DNA of 64,000 nt from Romanomermis culicivorax (taxonomy: Eukaryota; Nematoda; Enoplea; Mermithida; Mermithidae), in assembly GCA_963922205.1 (NCBI GenBank), contig CAWUHX010000140.1, positions 858,582 through 922,581 of the forward strand, given 5' to 3'. The notes below the pieces were generated by a model. It was not told the origin of the DNA. It searched no databases and saw only the letters and a list, made by a program, of their open reading frames with translations. This document shows, piece after piece, positions 47,511 through 60,467 of this stretch. Every line of letters starts with the position of its first letter. Position 1 is the first letter of the stretch. The translations under genes and the position numbers were made by a program.

Positions 47511-47817
47511 AAGCATCACGGACGAAGTGTTAGCCCTCTTTTGATTGACCGAAATTACCGCCCCCTTGTTGATTGGTCAAAATTTTTGCGATGTCGAAAA
47601 TACATTATACGCGTTTTAAATGGTTTTAACTAACAACTTCATTTGAAAGAGGTTCAACAGCACTGCGCCCTTCGGGTGCAGTGCTGTACCCTAAGCCTAA
47701 GCCTACGGAAAATTTTGAAGGAAAAATTAGTGAAAAATACATATTAGGCAAAAAACCGTCTGGGGGGCGGTAATTTCGGCCAATCAGAAGAGGGCTAACA
47801 CTTCGTCCCTAATGCTT
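47511..47817. mobile_element. MITE with about 50-bp TIRs and a strong hairpin
   Basis: GGACGAAGTGTTAGCCCTCTT at 47520 is inverse to the right end at 47788-47808, and the TIRs run on through ACCGAAATTACCGCCCCC. Inside, ACAGCACTGC and GCAGTGCTGT (47657-47687) form a perfect 10-bp stem, followed by two telomere-like CCTAAG units. The target duplication is not clear. Confidence 0.6.
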
Positions 47818-48057
47818 AGTATGCCCGGGATATTGTTATCGGCGTTTTCGCTCCTAATTTTTATGCATATTCATTCGTTTATATACTAGGATCAGCTAAA
47901 ATCGGCGCATTCGTTCCGATGCAATGGTCAGACTATCCCAAGTTCATTTTCTTCCAATAAAGGTAAATGCCAGGCACTGTTTTTTCCCCAAGTGAACATA
48001 CCTGAGCTGTATGTAAGAGGTCCCGACCAGTTGGTGGGAAGGTAAATCCGAAATTTG

Positions 48058-51000
48058 GGGGGAGGGGGGGTCGGAAAAAGTCGAAAATTTTCCCAAAAAA
48101 GGCCACAAAACATACACTTTTTTGCCAATTTTTTAAATTTTTTCCAAACTGGAGGGGGGGGGGTTGGGCACACCGTTTTTTCCTCGAAGATTTTTTCCAC
48201 ATGAGAACCGGACCCAAAATTTTTTCCTCATTTTTAAAAACGTTTATGATGTGGCCATGGACGCTTTTTTATGCATTTTAAGAGCATACCCAAGCATTTC
48301 ATTGTATTTGGAGTCAGAAACCTGCAAAAATGAGGAAAAAAATTGAGAAAATTCAGGTTATGTTAGTTAAAAATCAGCTCATTGGTTTTCTACAGAAGCA
48401 GGGGAAGCATGTTAACGATTGAGTTCTCAGGAATTTATCCGCTCTATTGACATTTCTGTGGTTCCGATTAGAATCATCTAATTTTATTTAGTTCTTGGTC
48501 CGGCGCGGAGCGCCAGAAAAATTTTTCGATTTTCACTTTCTAAAACGCTGGAGAATGAAAATTCACAACGTTGAGAAATAAATTAAAATCAAACTGATGA
48601 ACTGTAATTTGTTTCAAATTCCGGCGCGAACCGCCGGAAAAATTTTCGGGTTTTTATATTCTCAAACGCTGGAAAATAAATCTCTCCAACAGATATTCAT
48701 GAACAGATCGCAGTCTAGAATGATGTCTTCGATTTCCATCTTCAATAAAGGCAAAAGTTCAGGTTGCAAACGTTTAAAAAATTCCAAGCATCGAGAGAAA
48801 AAATTGAGAGAATTGATGAGATATCTCAATTTTGGGCGACATAATTGACTGCTAACGATTAGAAAATGAAACGAGATAACTTGATTGATAGTAACTGTGA
48901 AGCATTACTTAGTAAGTTGAAGTAGATATGCTAACGGCCGCGCCTGATAGAAAATAGTTAAGATTATACCCATGAACGGCGCGGAGCGCCGGAAAATTTT
49001 GAGATTTTGACCCTTTCAAGTCCACCAAAACGCATCTTTTCGGTTTTAAATCCCCAAATTTTTTCCTCAATGAGAACCATACCCAAAATTTTTTTCCTCA
49101 TTTCGAAATTTTTTTCCTCAAAAGACACCATTTGAGGAAAAAAACGGTGGTTGGGTATATGGTTGGCCAAGTTGTGGGGGGGTGCCCCCCCCAATTACAG
49201 GTATGTACCTGAGATTCCGGGTCTACAGTTTTTTCCTCAATCGACCACTTTTTAGGAATTTTTTTTGAAATTGAGGCAAATTTTTTTGTACTTAGGCGCC
49301 AATTTGAGGAAAGTTTTTTGATAGTTTCCTGTTCGGAGGTGCATTTTACGCATTATAAAATTGAAAATTGTTGAAATTTTCCGGCGCTTCGCGCCGGATT
49401 TTGATTATTTAATAATTTTTCTATATTATTCGATGCGCGATTAGAAAATGTCATTCTATCTAATGCTTATAGCTTTTAATTATCAAAATATTATGGATAA
49501 ATGTTTGATCCTGTGTCGTTTTTTTGAGAATTCGATGGAAAGCAAGATTTTTCTCGGTTATTTTCATAAAGTCTTTTTGCGGTCTTTAAAAGAAATTTGA
49601 AATTTGTGTGATTAAAACATTTTCAGTCCAAATGGGAATTCTTTCCGGTTGAAGAATCAAAATTCTTGGTTGCTTTCCTAGTTTTTGAATTGTAGTCTGC
49701 CCGACTGAAATTAAACCTTCTGTCTAGGAAATAAAAGTTAAAAATATTCATTTTCTAGCGTTCTAGAATATCAAAATCCTAGAAAAATTTTCGGCCCTGG
49801 GCGCCGAGCAATTTACTCATACCAATCTTCTCATTTTCTCTTCAAATTTCAAAAAATTTGGTTTTAAGAGCCTAAAACCGACGCGAATTGAATGAAATAG
49901 AAGAAAACTAGCTTTTTGTCGTTTTTTCGATTGATTTAAGCTAATTTATTGATTTTAGAGTGAACAACCAAAATTTATCTGTGCAACCAAAATTTTTCCC
50001 CAAGTTGCAGATTGGAACCTGGCCTTTGCAAAAAAAAGCCCTGTGATCAAGTTCATACCTTTATGTCAGATTGTCAGCTGTTGAGAATCAGTTTTAGAAT
50101 TTTATTTTTCTTTGTTATCTTTTCATCAAAGTTTACTGTTTCATTAACTTGTTATGTCAGGGTTAGGTTGTTTTATGTCGTCAAAGAAATATAAGAAATA
50201 AAAGTTATGCCGTTGCATACCTGTACCTGGGGGGGTTGGGGGGGGGACCCCCCTCCCCAACTTGGCCAACCCTGTACTCAAAGTCATTCCCCCCCCCAAC
50301 CCCCCCAGTTTGGAAAAAATTAAAAAAATTTGCAAAAAAGTGTATGCTTTTTGGCCTTTTTCGGGAAAAATTTCGACTTTTTTCTACCCCCCCCCCAACT
50401 GGTCGGAGGTCTTACAGGTATGTGCCGTTGAATTATTCTCTTGCTTGGCTCATGTAAACTCACTTAAATATTTATTTACAAGCGGGTCATAGCTCGAAAA
50501 TTTTTGCAAAAAATGTCGGTTTTCTGGCGGAATAAGATGCAAGTTAATGAGAAACGTTCAAAAAAGACATCAGAAATGATTTCGATCGATTTTTAAACAA
50601 GATAACTGAAAAAAATTGATTTTTCCACATGAGGAAAAAATTTTTGGGGGTTTTCCTCAAATGGGGCAAAAAGTTTTTAGCAAAAAAGCACTGCCCGGGT
50701 CTGGGGGGGGTAAACCCAACATTTTGGGATGGAGGTCCCAAAATTTCTAAAATTTAGAGGCGTCAAAAAATTGCTAAAATATCGATTAAATTTCGAAAAT
50801 TTTCCCAAAAAAGTACTTTTTTCCTCATTTTTAAAAGTTTGGGGGGCTGGGTATGAGATTGACCTAGTTGGAAGGGGGGGTTCCGTCCGAAATTTGTTTG
50901 GGTATAGGGTTCGATCACGTTGGGGGATCCATGGCCACAAATACTTTTTTATGCATTTTAAGAGCATACCCAAATATTCTGATGTTTTCGGAGTCAGTAA

Positions 51001-51750
51001 CCAGCAAAAATGAGGGAAAAAACTCTTGCCAATGTCAAGTCAGTCACATTGAGCTGATGAACGACATATTAGTGTTCTATAGCAGTTGGAAGCACATGAA
51101 AGATAGATTCCTCAATTTATCTGCAATTAACATTTCTGCGGTTCCGATTAGAGTTATCGAATTTTATTTAAGTGGGAACCAAAAATATATACTCGGGTCA
51201 GTAATTTGATTATATAACTTTTCAAAAAAATGAACCAACCTGATTTTTTGACATGAGTGCAGGACGTTACTCATAGTTCCCCTGTAGCGATTTTCGCAAC
51301 ATCCTTTTTAATGCATGATAGCCACTTGTATATGCTATCGAACAATGTATATTGTGTTTACACTATTTGCACACTTTATTTGTATCACAGTGTAACCCGA
51401 AAAAATCATTTTTTGAAGATGGTCCCTAATATTGTAATCTTTTGAACGGCTTGCAGTTTGGTGCGAAGCAAAAAGACATGGATGGACTATGAGGTGGTGG
51501 GTAAAAGTTGGTGGGAAACAGACTACCCTGTGGGAAGGGGTATGAGGCAAAGGTCCCCAAGGTCGAAAATTTAGGTAGGGGTAAAATCGTAAATTGTAAG
51601 GGTAGTACTTGAAATATGCCGTGACCATTTTTTGCTCCCAACTTTTTTGCGGAGGTGGTGATGTAGTACTCTCACAAAAAACCACTTACAAAAATGATAA
51701 CTGCTCTTACAGTTAAGCATCCTTTACTATTTCAACCCCCTTTTTCCAGC
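48058..51750. repeat. Repeat region with poly-G runs and GGCGC palindromes
   Basis: G or C runs of 7-10 bases (48060, 48160, 49175, 50227-50300, 50395, 50705, 50875) alternate with AAATTTTTTCCTCA-type blocks. 48214-48495 and 50900-51185 are diverged direct copies sharing TTTTTTATGCATTTTAAGAG and ATTTCTGTGGTTCCGATTAG. GGCGC-type palindromes lie at 48501, 48621, 48977, 49381 and 49792. The frames found here are by-products of the runs. Confidence 0.6.
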
Positions 51751-52016
51751 TCAAAATCATGCAACTTGAATATACTAATTATACGCAGAGAATAGTCACA
51801 CTTTGAACATTGTTGTGTCAACTGATTCCTGCACATTTCAAGAATCAGGCACAGCATAGTTTTGGAAACATTATTTGAACCAGCATCTTCGGGAGTATGA
51901 GCTTATTCCATCACTGATAAGGGTTGAAACAGTGCTTCCATTTAAAAGTGCACAAGTGGGAAAAAGGAAAGAAGAGCATGAAGAGGAAGGATTTTAAGAA
52001 CATAATGTTTTTCTTC

Positions 52017-52736
52017 CCAAGGGCCGATTTTTTGATAAATCACTTATTTACATAACTCATTATTTGATCTGTTGCATAGTTTCCCATTATCATCGGCTCA
52101 GAAATGTGTCAAAAAGACCAGTGAGTAATTCCTCTCAAGCACACATTGTGCAATTTTTCTCGAATTACTATAACCTACTGAGGAGAGGATGAGGTCTACC
52201 AAAATTTTTTGCCATAGTGAGCTGTTTTTATGGGGTTAGTAAATGAATTTCCAAATCTAAGACCGGGGTAATACCCCCCCCCCCATGGGGTGCTCTGGTA
52301 TGAGAGGAGTATTACCCCTACCTAAAGTCCTTAAAATTGATCACTGGTTGCAGAGCACCCCGTGGGGGGCATGGGGGGGGGGTATTACCTGTCTTAGATT
52401 TGGAAATTCATTTACTACACTCGTAAAAGCAGCTCACTATTGAGAAAAAAATTTTTTTTTCGAAAAAATTCTGGTAGACCTCATCCTCAGTAGGTTATAG
52501 TAATTGGAGAAAAATTTCACAATGTGTGCTTGAGAGGAATTACTCACTGGTCTTCTTGACACATTTACTTAGCAGATGATAATGGGAAGGTATGCAACTT
52601 GTGTGCCATATAGCGATCTTTAGGAAAGGATATTAGCACATTAATATATACTACTTGTAGGAAATCATTATATATATAATTGGGAGATCAAATAATGAGT
52701 TATGTATATGTGATTTATCAAAAAATCGCACCTTGG
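52017..52736. repeat. 720-bp imperfect palindrome
   Basis: The arms start CCAAGG...GATTTTTTGATAAATCAC at the left and end with its inverse at the right. They pair along most of their length around a centre near 52330, which has C and G runs (GGTAATACCCCCCC and GGGGGGGTATTACC). It looks like a foldback or long-TIR MITE. Confidence 0.75.
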
Positions 52737-52741
52737 CATAC

Positions 52742-53870
52742 ATGTAACGGAGCCAAGAGGTCTGGGGGGGGGGGGTTGGGCGACATTTTTGGGGCCGGGG
52801 GTCAGTAATTCCCAAAATTTTGGGGAAATTTTTAGTGAAGGTGAAGAAAAGTGAAGGCTACCAAAATTTTGGAAAATCTCAAGGAAAACAAATTCGATTT
52901 TTTCACGAAAAAATTCCGAAAAATAGTAATTTTACCCTAAAAAACCGAAAATATGTATCCATGGTGCGAAGCGCCAAGAAAATTCACATTTTTTACCACT
53001 TTTCGTTCAAAATTTGACATTTTTAATCAAAAAATTGACATTTTTCAGTATTTTTCCGACCAAAAGTATGGGGGTCCCTAGGGCTACCATATGGCTAGCC
53101 ATTGGATTGGAAAATCCTGGGGGTGGCGGTCGCTTAATGGCTAGCCATATGGTCGACGATTTCTGGGGGGGGGGGTTCCCATAGCACTTTCCCCCCAATT
53201 ACATCTTCCTCTTCATGCTCTCCTTTCTTTTTTCCCGCTTCTGCGTCGGGTCTTCTGTGTGCATATGGTTATATTTCTCCACCCAAGCTGTGGCATACTT
53301 TCCTGCTATGAGTTGAGACATGCGAGGCCCGTTGACGTGGATCAGGAGTGGTACCTGGTTTCAAACTCGTGGTTCATAATGTAATGGGATTAATAATACT
53401 AAAGCCACATTGGGCATGACCACTTTGAACATACATGTAACGGAGCTCCTAGGTTTGGGGGGGGGTTGGAGCACTTTTTCTGGGCCGGGGGTCAGTAATT
53501 CCCAAAATTTTGGGGGGAGGGGTCGCTGGAGGAAAAAAATTCAATTTTTTCATGAAAAATGTCCGAAAACCGGTTCAAAAAGTAGTAATTTTTGTCTAAA
53601 AAATGATAAAATATGTACTTATGGCGCGAAGCGCCGAGAAAATTGACGTTTTCGACCATTTTTTGTTCAAAAATTGACATTTTTTATGAAAAAAATTACA
53701 TTTTTCAGTATTTTTTCGACTAAAACTATAGGAGTCCCTAGGGCTACCATATGGCTAGCCATAGGATTGGAAAATCCTGGGGGGGGGTCGCCCAATGGCT
53801 AGCCATATGGTGGACGATTTCTGGGGGAGGGGGGTTCCCATAGCACTTCCCTCCCCAATTACATGTATGA
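52742..53870. repeat. Two direct copies of a 450-bp G-rich module
   Basis: Copies at 52742-53210 and 53433-53870 share GTAACGGAG, a G run, GGTCAGTAATTCCCAAAATT, a GCGAAGCGCC palindrome, and the pair CCATATGGCTAGCCAT/ATGGCTAGCCATATGG. 53211-53430 separates them. Confidence 0.7.
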
Positions 53871-54149
53871 CTTTGAATTGGAAGCACTGTTACAACCCTT
53901 ATCAGTAATGGAATAAGCTCATACTCCTGAAGATGCTGGTTGAAATAATGTTTCCATAAGTATGTTGTGCCCGATTCTTGAAATGTGTAGGAATCAGTTG
54001 ACACAACAATCTTCAAAGTCTGACTATTTGTTGGGGATGTGCTTACGGCAGTAGCAATCCCACATCTATGCAAAATTGGTGAATCGACAAAGTTACGATT
54101 CCACCAAAAAGGAAGAAAACATTCATTATTATTCGTGTTTACCTTCTGC

Positions 54150-54643
54150 AATTTGGTGTGTTTTGGGCGAGTCGCGTCCGTTAGAACATTGTATTGTTTT
54201 GCTTCACCTAGTAAAGGCCAACGTCGACAGCCCCACACCATATTTGCATATTATTATTATAATAATTATTTATTATTTACATTATTATTATTTCTCGCGC
54301 ATTGAGCGGTTGGAGGGAGTCGTCTTACACGGGAGCCAAGCCAAGGTGAAGCCCCAGTCCTTTTGGATATTATCGAAGTGAGTTCTGTGTATTTGTGTGA
54401 ACCTTTAGGAGGCATCTGGGGAGACCCTGAGTGCCCTTCGATTGCAAGAGTTAGAGTTTCCAGTTACTTATTAGTGACTGAAGGTTGTGTTTATTTCTGC
54501 TTAAGGACTGTTGCACTGTGTTCAGTTGATTGCTAATAGGAAGCTCCTTTGAGTGACCTACAGTAGTCGATTGAGTACAAGCCGATAGGACTTGAGTCAT
54601 ATTGCTGACATCTTCGGATCTAAGCAGAGAAGTAAACATAACA
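54150..54643 (+). repeat. 5' LTR of element 2 (left boundary not resolved)
   Basis: It ends AAACATAACA at 54643, directly before a primer-binding-site sequence of the same form as in element 1. The other LTR lies beyond the window, so the start cannot be fixed; it must lie right of about 54030, where the inverted repeat ends. It is rich in ATT triplets near 54245-54290. Confidence 0.55.
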
Positions 54644-54661
54644 AGTGGTGGCTTCTGACAC
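54644..54661 (+). promoter_or_regulatory. Primer-binding site of element 2
   Basis: AGTGGTGGCTTCTGACAC follows the LTR end. The first part, AGTGGTGG, is identical to element 1 and the rest differs, suggesting a different or altered primer tRNA. Confidence 0.6.
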
Positions 54662-54737
54662 TTGCAATACGGAAGAGCGCAGAGTCACTCAAGGTGTCAC
54701 AAAACCTAAAGGTTTTTACAAAGACTTAGGGCTCAAA

Positions 54738-57700
54738 ATGTCCAAAAATACTGAGGATTTAGCCTCTGGTACGACCTTGCTGAGGACTCCGCCTGGTGTA
54801 AGGCATGATGAGTCGGATAAATCTTTCCCACTGCCCGTGGTATCTAATACTACGAGCAAGCGGAAAGGCTCCGACTCAAGTGCCATAAGCCAGCGGGCTG
54901 AGGTAAAATTGGACCCAGTAAGCGCTCCCACTTCCGTAGCGCCTATAATGGCCACTAATAATATCAATAATATGGCCACGGCAAAGGAACTATTGACTGC
55001 CGAAGATAGAGATGCTCAATTATTAGCGCCTATTGATAGAAGGCCGAAATTGGCCGAGGATCATATTGATCCGTTTGATCAATTTAGAGAGGAACGTTTT
55101 CGACGACCTCGACAGCGATTTGATACGTATCATCGCGAATACGTCAACGAAAATTTGGATAATATTCGGGACGATTACCGTCATGATCCACTGGACGATT
55201 TACGATTCGAAATGAGTCAAAAGGATGACGAAATTCGAAGACTAAATGTCAAAATTGACAAAATGGCCGATTCGATGGTCAGAGTCCAAGGACTATTGGA
55301 AAGATTCGTCCTGGAGCAAAAGGAAAGGGATATCCGAGTGAGTATGACTACAGACAGACCATTGCAAACTCAGGATATGTGTAGAACTTTGCCAACGACG
55401 TCTGCAACCTGTATTGCCAATGACCAAAGGTTACGGCAGATGGAAGCAGATGAGTCAGAGCAAAAGTTCACAGTCAAACCTGCTGTGAAATCAAAGGTTT
55501 CTACGGAAAAACAGGTAACTGAACCGCTTGCTGTTCGAGAACAAGCAAGTGACATAGTTGCTCAATTTTTCCAAGAGGCTGATGAGGAAGCAGCAGGTAG
55601 TCATAAGGAAAGCAAACATACTACGTCGAAGCACAAACGATCCAAAAAGTCCACACGAGGAAATTCATCAGATTCTGATGACTCCTCAGTGGATGGATTG
55701 GAGCCTACTGTGTCAGATATAGTGAAGGCTGTAAAGCCAAAGCTACTCCTCGATGACATGACTGAGACACAAGTTCTCAGCTTCCTAAATGATTTAGAGG
55801 CAGAATTTACTTCAGAAACTACTGATAAAATGAAGCTGGCTGCCTTACGAGCGCTTTCTAAGGGTGTACCGAAAGCTACTGCCAAAAGGTTCAAAAGTTA
55901 CGAAAAAGCCCGAAGAAAGTTGCTCAAAGTGCAAGCTCCAGATTCAAATGTCGGTATGCAAACAAGAGAGCTGATGAACATAAAGCAGGAATTTGATGAA
56001 GCTCCAGTGAAATTCCTCAAGAGAATTAGTGTGCTAGTAGATAGATTATATCCTAATAAGACCGAAGAGTTCAGAGATCGTTTCATAATTGATACCTTTT
56101 TGTATAAAGCATCTGAAGAGTATCAGATGGAGTTGCTAGATCAAAGAGAAAAGTATGAAACATGGCACAATTTAGCAGAGGATGTGCACAAGATTGATAA
56201 GCGGAACACAGCTGCTTATAAAAAGAGAGGAACTGCGGAGTCTCCAATTGTGATAAATGAGGTGACGATGGGTGAAGGGCAAGCTGAAGTGGCTTATGTC
56301 GGTAGAAATAAATTTGGCAATGCCCCACAAAGGCAGTTTCAAAATAAAGCTATGCGACAGCAGGCAAGGAGAGAGAAGCAAGCCCCGATCCTAGTGTCAG
56401 AAAAGAAGGATTCCGATACTTCTATAGAAGAGAATAACTCACAGGGGACTCAAATGGCTACTACTCCCCAAAAGGGAAAAGAGCCTGAGGAACCTAGCAG
56501 TGATTCTGTTCTAGCAAAGTTATCACAGGAGATTGCGAAGTTAGCTCAGTGTTATCAGGAGATAAGCCAAAAAACTGATGCTAAATTGAATGAAATTTCT
56601 GCCAAAGTTAATAAGGGCAAACCCCAAAAACCTGGTGGAAACGAGTTCAGGAAACCATATTGTCGATACCATAGAAATAATTCTCATGACACGTCCGAAT
56701 GTAAAACCCTTCAATGGAAAAATGCACAAGGACATAATTGGGATAATCGATATGGTGGAAACAGAGGTTTCAGGCAACAGTTTGAAGGCTTTAGAGGAGG
56801 ATATGTTGGCGGGAGCAGTAGAGGTGCTCATGCCGTAGGTTATTATGGTGATACTATGGATTATGATACTTATCAACGATTCATGGATTACCAGAATAGA
56901 TTGCAGAATGAGCAACTCTATATGGCACCACAACTGCCAGCCCCTAGCCAACAGCTGATGATCACAGCTCCCCCTCAAGGTCAGGTTCAAATCAGTAACC
57001 CTAGCCCAAGTGTGCAAGCCATTTCCAGTAGTCAACCATCCACGTCCAGTCAGACAGAGTTGGGATCTGCTGGAGGTGTTAATAGCATTGCCACTACGGG
57101 TCAAGGTGTTAGTGAGATGAAATGGCCTGGAGTATTGAAGTGTTCCATGATGAAAGAAGATTATTCAAAGGTTACGAAAGCGTTCAAGCATGGGTTAATT
57201 CCTAATCAGGAGGAACGATTAAGGTTTTCTAAATTTCCTCGAACTCTCCCATTTCACATTAATGTGACTGTATGTAATACTAACACCAAGGCTTTAGTGG
57301 ATACTGGTGCTCAGTGTTTGGTGATGTCTTCATGGTTTCTTAAGGAAGCCTTTGATGAAGAATATACCAGATATCCTGAGATACTAAAAGTCACTGTTGC
57401 TGATGGTGCAGTAGTACATGCACATGGTTACATACAATTCAAGATGCATTGTGAATTTGGAGTTTTCTTGGTGAAAGCCATAATCATTCCTAATGCGGAG
57501 GAAAATCTCATAATTGGAACGGATTTCTTAGCACATCCGGATGTTGGAGCAATGATAGATTTTGCTAAAGGTATCATGAAACTTAATGGAGTTGAGAAAG
57601 CTATAAGTGTTGTACCTAAAGATCATGCGAGTCATATACAAGCCATTGATTGTATAGGGGAAGCACCTATAGTACATTCAAGTCCTGAAGAGGATCAATA

Positions 57701-60467
57701 CCCCAGGATCTGCCAATTAGGTATAGTGGTTCCAGTGGTATCATGTACGAAGGTATACGTACCACACGGAACTGATGTGCTTATTAAGGCAAGATTATGG
57801 GAACGGTCATCTAAAACAGATCTCAATTGTTTGGTCATAGATGGAAATAAAGAAGAAAAGAAATTCAGAGTTGATAGCACACTGGTTGATGGTAAACGGG
57901 AAGACTTTGTTCTGATGATTTCGAATAATACGGGTTCCGGATGCCAATTGCAACCTAATCAGGTTGTAGGCTACTGTGACTCAATATTACAAGAAAATTC
58001 AGGAGTATCAGATGCACAAAGTACGAGTTGTGGGATATTTAGTGTTGAAGATAATTTTAATGCCACTCCCAGAATGTCCGTGCATGATGCATTGGCATTT
58101 AGGGAAGCGCTATATAAAATGATCTCCAAGGCTGATATCAATGAGGAATTAAAGGAAACAGCTGTAGCAAAACTGTCTAAGCACAGGGATGTTTTCAGCT
58201 TACCCAATGATCCCTTAACTACAACACCGTATCTTACGTGCAAAATTGATACTGGTAATGCAATGCCAGTGGCAAAACATTATTACAGAGCTCCCATTAA
58301 CCAAAGATCAGGGATTAGAGCTCAAGTCCAGGACATGTTAGATAAAGGAGTTATTGAACCCAGCAGGTCACCATGGGCTGCTCCACTTTTCCTAGTGGGA
58401 AAAAAGGACGGTTCCATGAGACCAGTTGTGTATTTCAGAGGTATAAATGAGGTTACTAAGGATGATAGGTACCCTATACCTAGAATGGATGATTATTTGG
58501 ATTGTCTAGGTAATGCCAAATTTTATACCACATTGGATCTAAAGTCTGGATATTGGCAAGTCCCACTTGAGGAGAGTAGCAAGGAGAAAACTGCATTTAT
58601 ATGTCAGGAAGGCCTATATCAGTTCAAAGTTATGCCTTTCGGACTTAAAAATGCACCTGCAGAGTTTCAGAGAATGATGGAGAGAGTGTTGCATGGTCTA
58701 GTCTGGAGAATCTGCCTAGTGTATATTGATGATATCATTGTGTTCTCCAAGACTTATGAGGAACATTTGGAGAATTTAGAGTTGGTCTTGCAAGCTCTTC
58801 GGAAAGCAAAGCTAACACTTAAACCGGAGAAGTGCGAATTTCTTCCAAAAAGTGTTCATTTTCTTGGACACATACTGGAGGAAAATGGAATCTCACCAGA
58901 TCCGAAAAAAGTGAAGGCTATTACGGAATTCGAATTTCCCAATAGCGTTAAGCGTATGCAACGATTTCTGGGGATACTGCAATGGTGTAAGAAATTTATC
59001 CCAAACCTTGCAAATCTTGCAGAACCGTTGTATAAGCTTACCGCTATGGGAAAGAAGAAGTTCCGAGCAACAGATGAACATCGCCAAGCATTTGAAAAAC
59101 TGAAAAAAGCACTCACCTCAGTGCCATTTCTATGGTATCCTGTTTTGGATGGAACTGCGGAGTTCATTCTCCAAACAGATGCCAGTGGAACCGCACTGGG
59201 AGCAGTACTTTATCAGAAGACTAAAGATGACCAATGGGTAATAGCCTATAGCAGCCGAATCCTTAAGGAAGACGAGAGGAAGTGGTGTGCTACAGAGCGA
59301 GAATGCCTAGCGGTTGTCTATGGTCTTAAAGTTTACCGGCACTATTTGTTTGGACAAAAAGTACTGATCAAAACTGATCATAAACCTCTTTTATCTATGA
59401 AAGTTAATACTCAAACTAATGATAAGTTGAAAAGATGGTATTCCATTATAAATCAATTTAATCATAGGTTGGAGTATGTGCCCGGTAGACAAAACGCAAT
59501 GGCTGATTTTCTCTCAAGAAAAGATGAACCCGAAGACGCTAATGACAAAAACCCACCAAAATGGGAATATGTCTTCAAAATTCAATTTCGTAATTTCGGA
59601 ACTCAAACCAATGAAATTGAAACCCAAATACTGGTACAACAATTTCAGAGGATGAGGGACGAAGAAGTTGAAAGTAGAGACGAAAAAATTGTCCCCGAGC
59701 AGACCAAGGAATTGACGGATATCCAGGAATTGACGGTAGGAAATGACAATATTGCACCAACTACCAAAGATGTATTGCAGAGCAGAAATGAAATGCAGAA
59801 GCTTACGGTAGTTGATGCAGTCACAACTAGAAGACAAGCAAAACTTCAGGATCAAAGTGCACAAAATCAAGAACAGGGTACATCTGTACCCAATGATCCT
59901 GAAAACATTGCTTGGCTTTTCCCGAATAGAGAAAAGGAGTTTGAAGAGGTGAAGGAAGGAGAAAAGGAAGAAAAGGATGATGATAAGATCGATTATCCAA
60001 TTGATCTAAATGTTATCGCTCAATTGCAAAAAGAAGACACTAATCTTACCCCAATTTGGGAAAGATTAGGGGTCAAAAGCACTACGAAGTATCATAGTGG
60101 ATTCTATGAGGATAACGGAGTTCTTTATAGGGAAACTGAGGGACGTGGCCATGATCAGATCGTGGTCCCGAATTCCCTCAGAGACAGCATACTTCACCAA
60201 TATCACGGAGCCGTTATAATGACACACCAAGGGTTCAAAAGAACTCTGGGTATTGTCAAACAGCGGTTCTGGTGGCCTGGCATTGAAAAAGATGTCAGAA
60301 ATTGGTTGAAGTTTTGCCCTGTCTGCCAAGTGGCTACTCCCGGTAAAAGCTCCATATCCCCATTGATACCCATTATACTTCGATATTGTGTCTGTGGACA
60401 TAGTAGGGATTGCTCCCTTGAGGGAACGTCGCCCATATGTCATTGTCTTTCAGGATTATTTCACTAA
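54738..60467 (+). pseudogene. gag-pol: Gag-Pol of element 2, single fused frame, cut off in integrase
   Basis: One frame carries both Gag and Pol; the likely start is ATG 54738 (frame open from 54645). The Gag part has a capsid-like helical region, a CHHC knuckle (C-x2-H-x4-H-x4-C in CRYHRNNSHDTSEC) and a short Gly/Arg tail. Pol follows without a frameshift: protease VDTGAQ at 57300, RT with YIDD at 58723-58734, RNase H QTDASG and TDHKPLL, and the integrase zinc region. RT shows VVYFRGIN where element 1 has VVDFRGIN, a GAT-to-TAT change at 58431 in a usually conserved Asp. An 11-nt deletion relative to element 1 near 60380 shifts the frame and ends the product at 60467, before the DDE core. 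Hence it is a broken copy. Confidence 0.9.

Larger units (their letters stand above)
51790..54030. repeat. Inverted flank pair around the 52-53.9 kb repeats
   Basis: 51790-51955 is inverse to 53870-54030, sharing for instance GTTGTGTCAACTGATTCCT and its inverse at about 53990. The pair encloses a 720-bp palindrome and two direct repeats, giving a nested structure. Confidence 0.65.
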
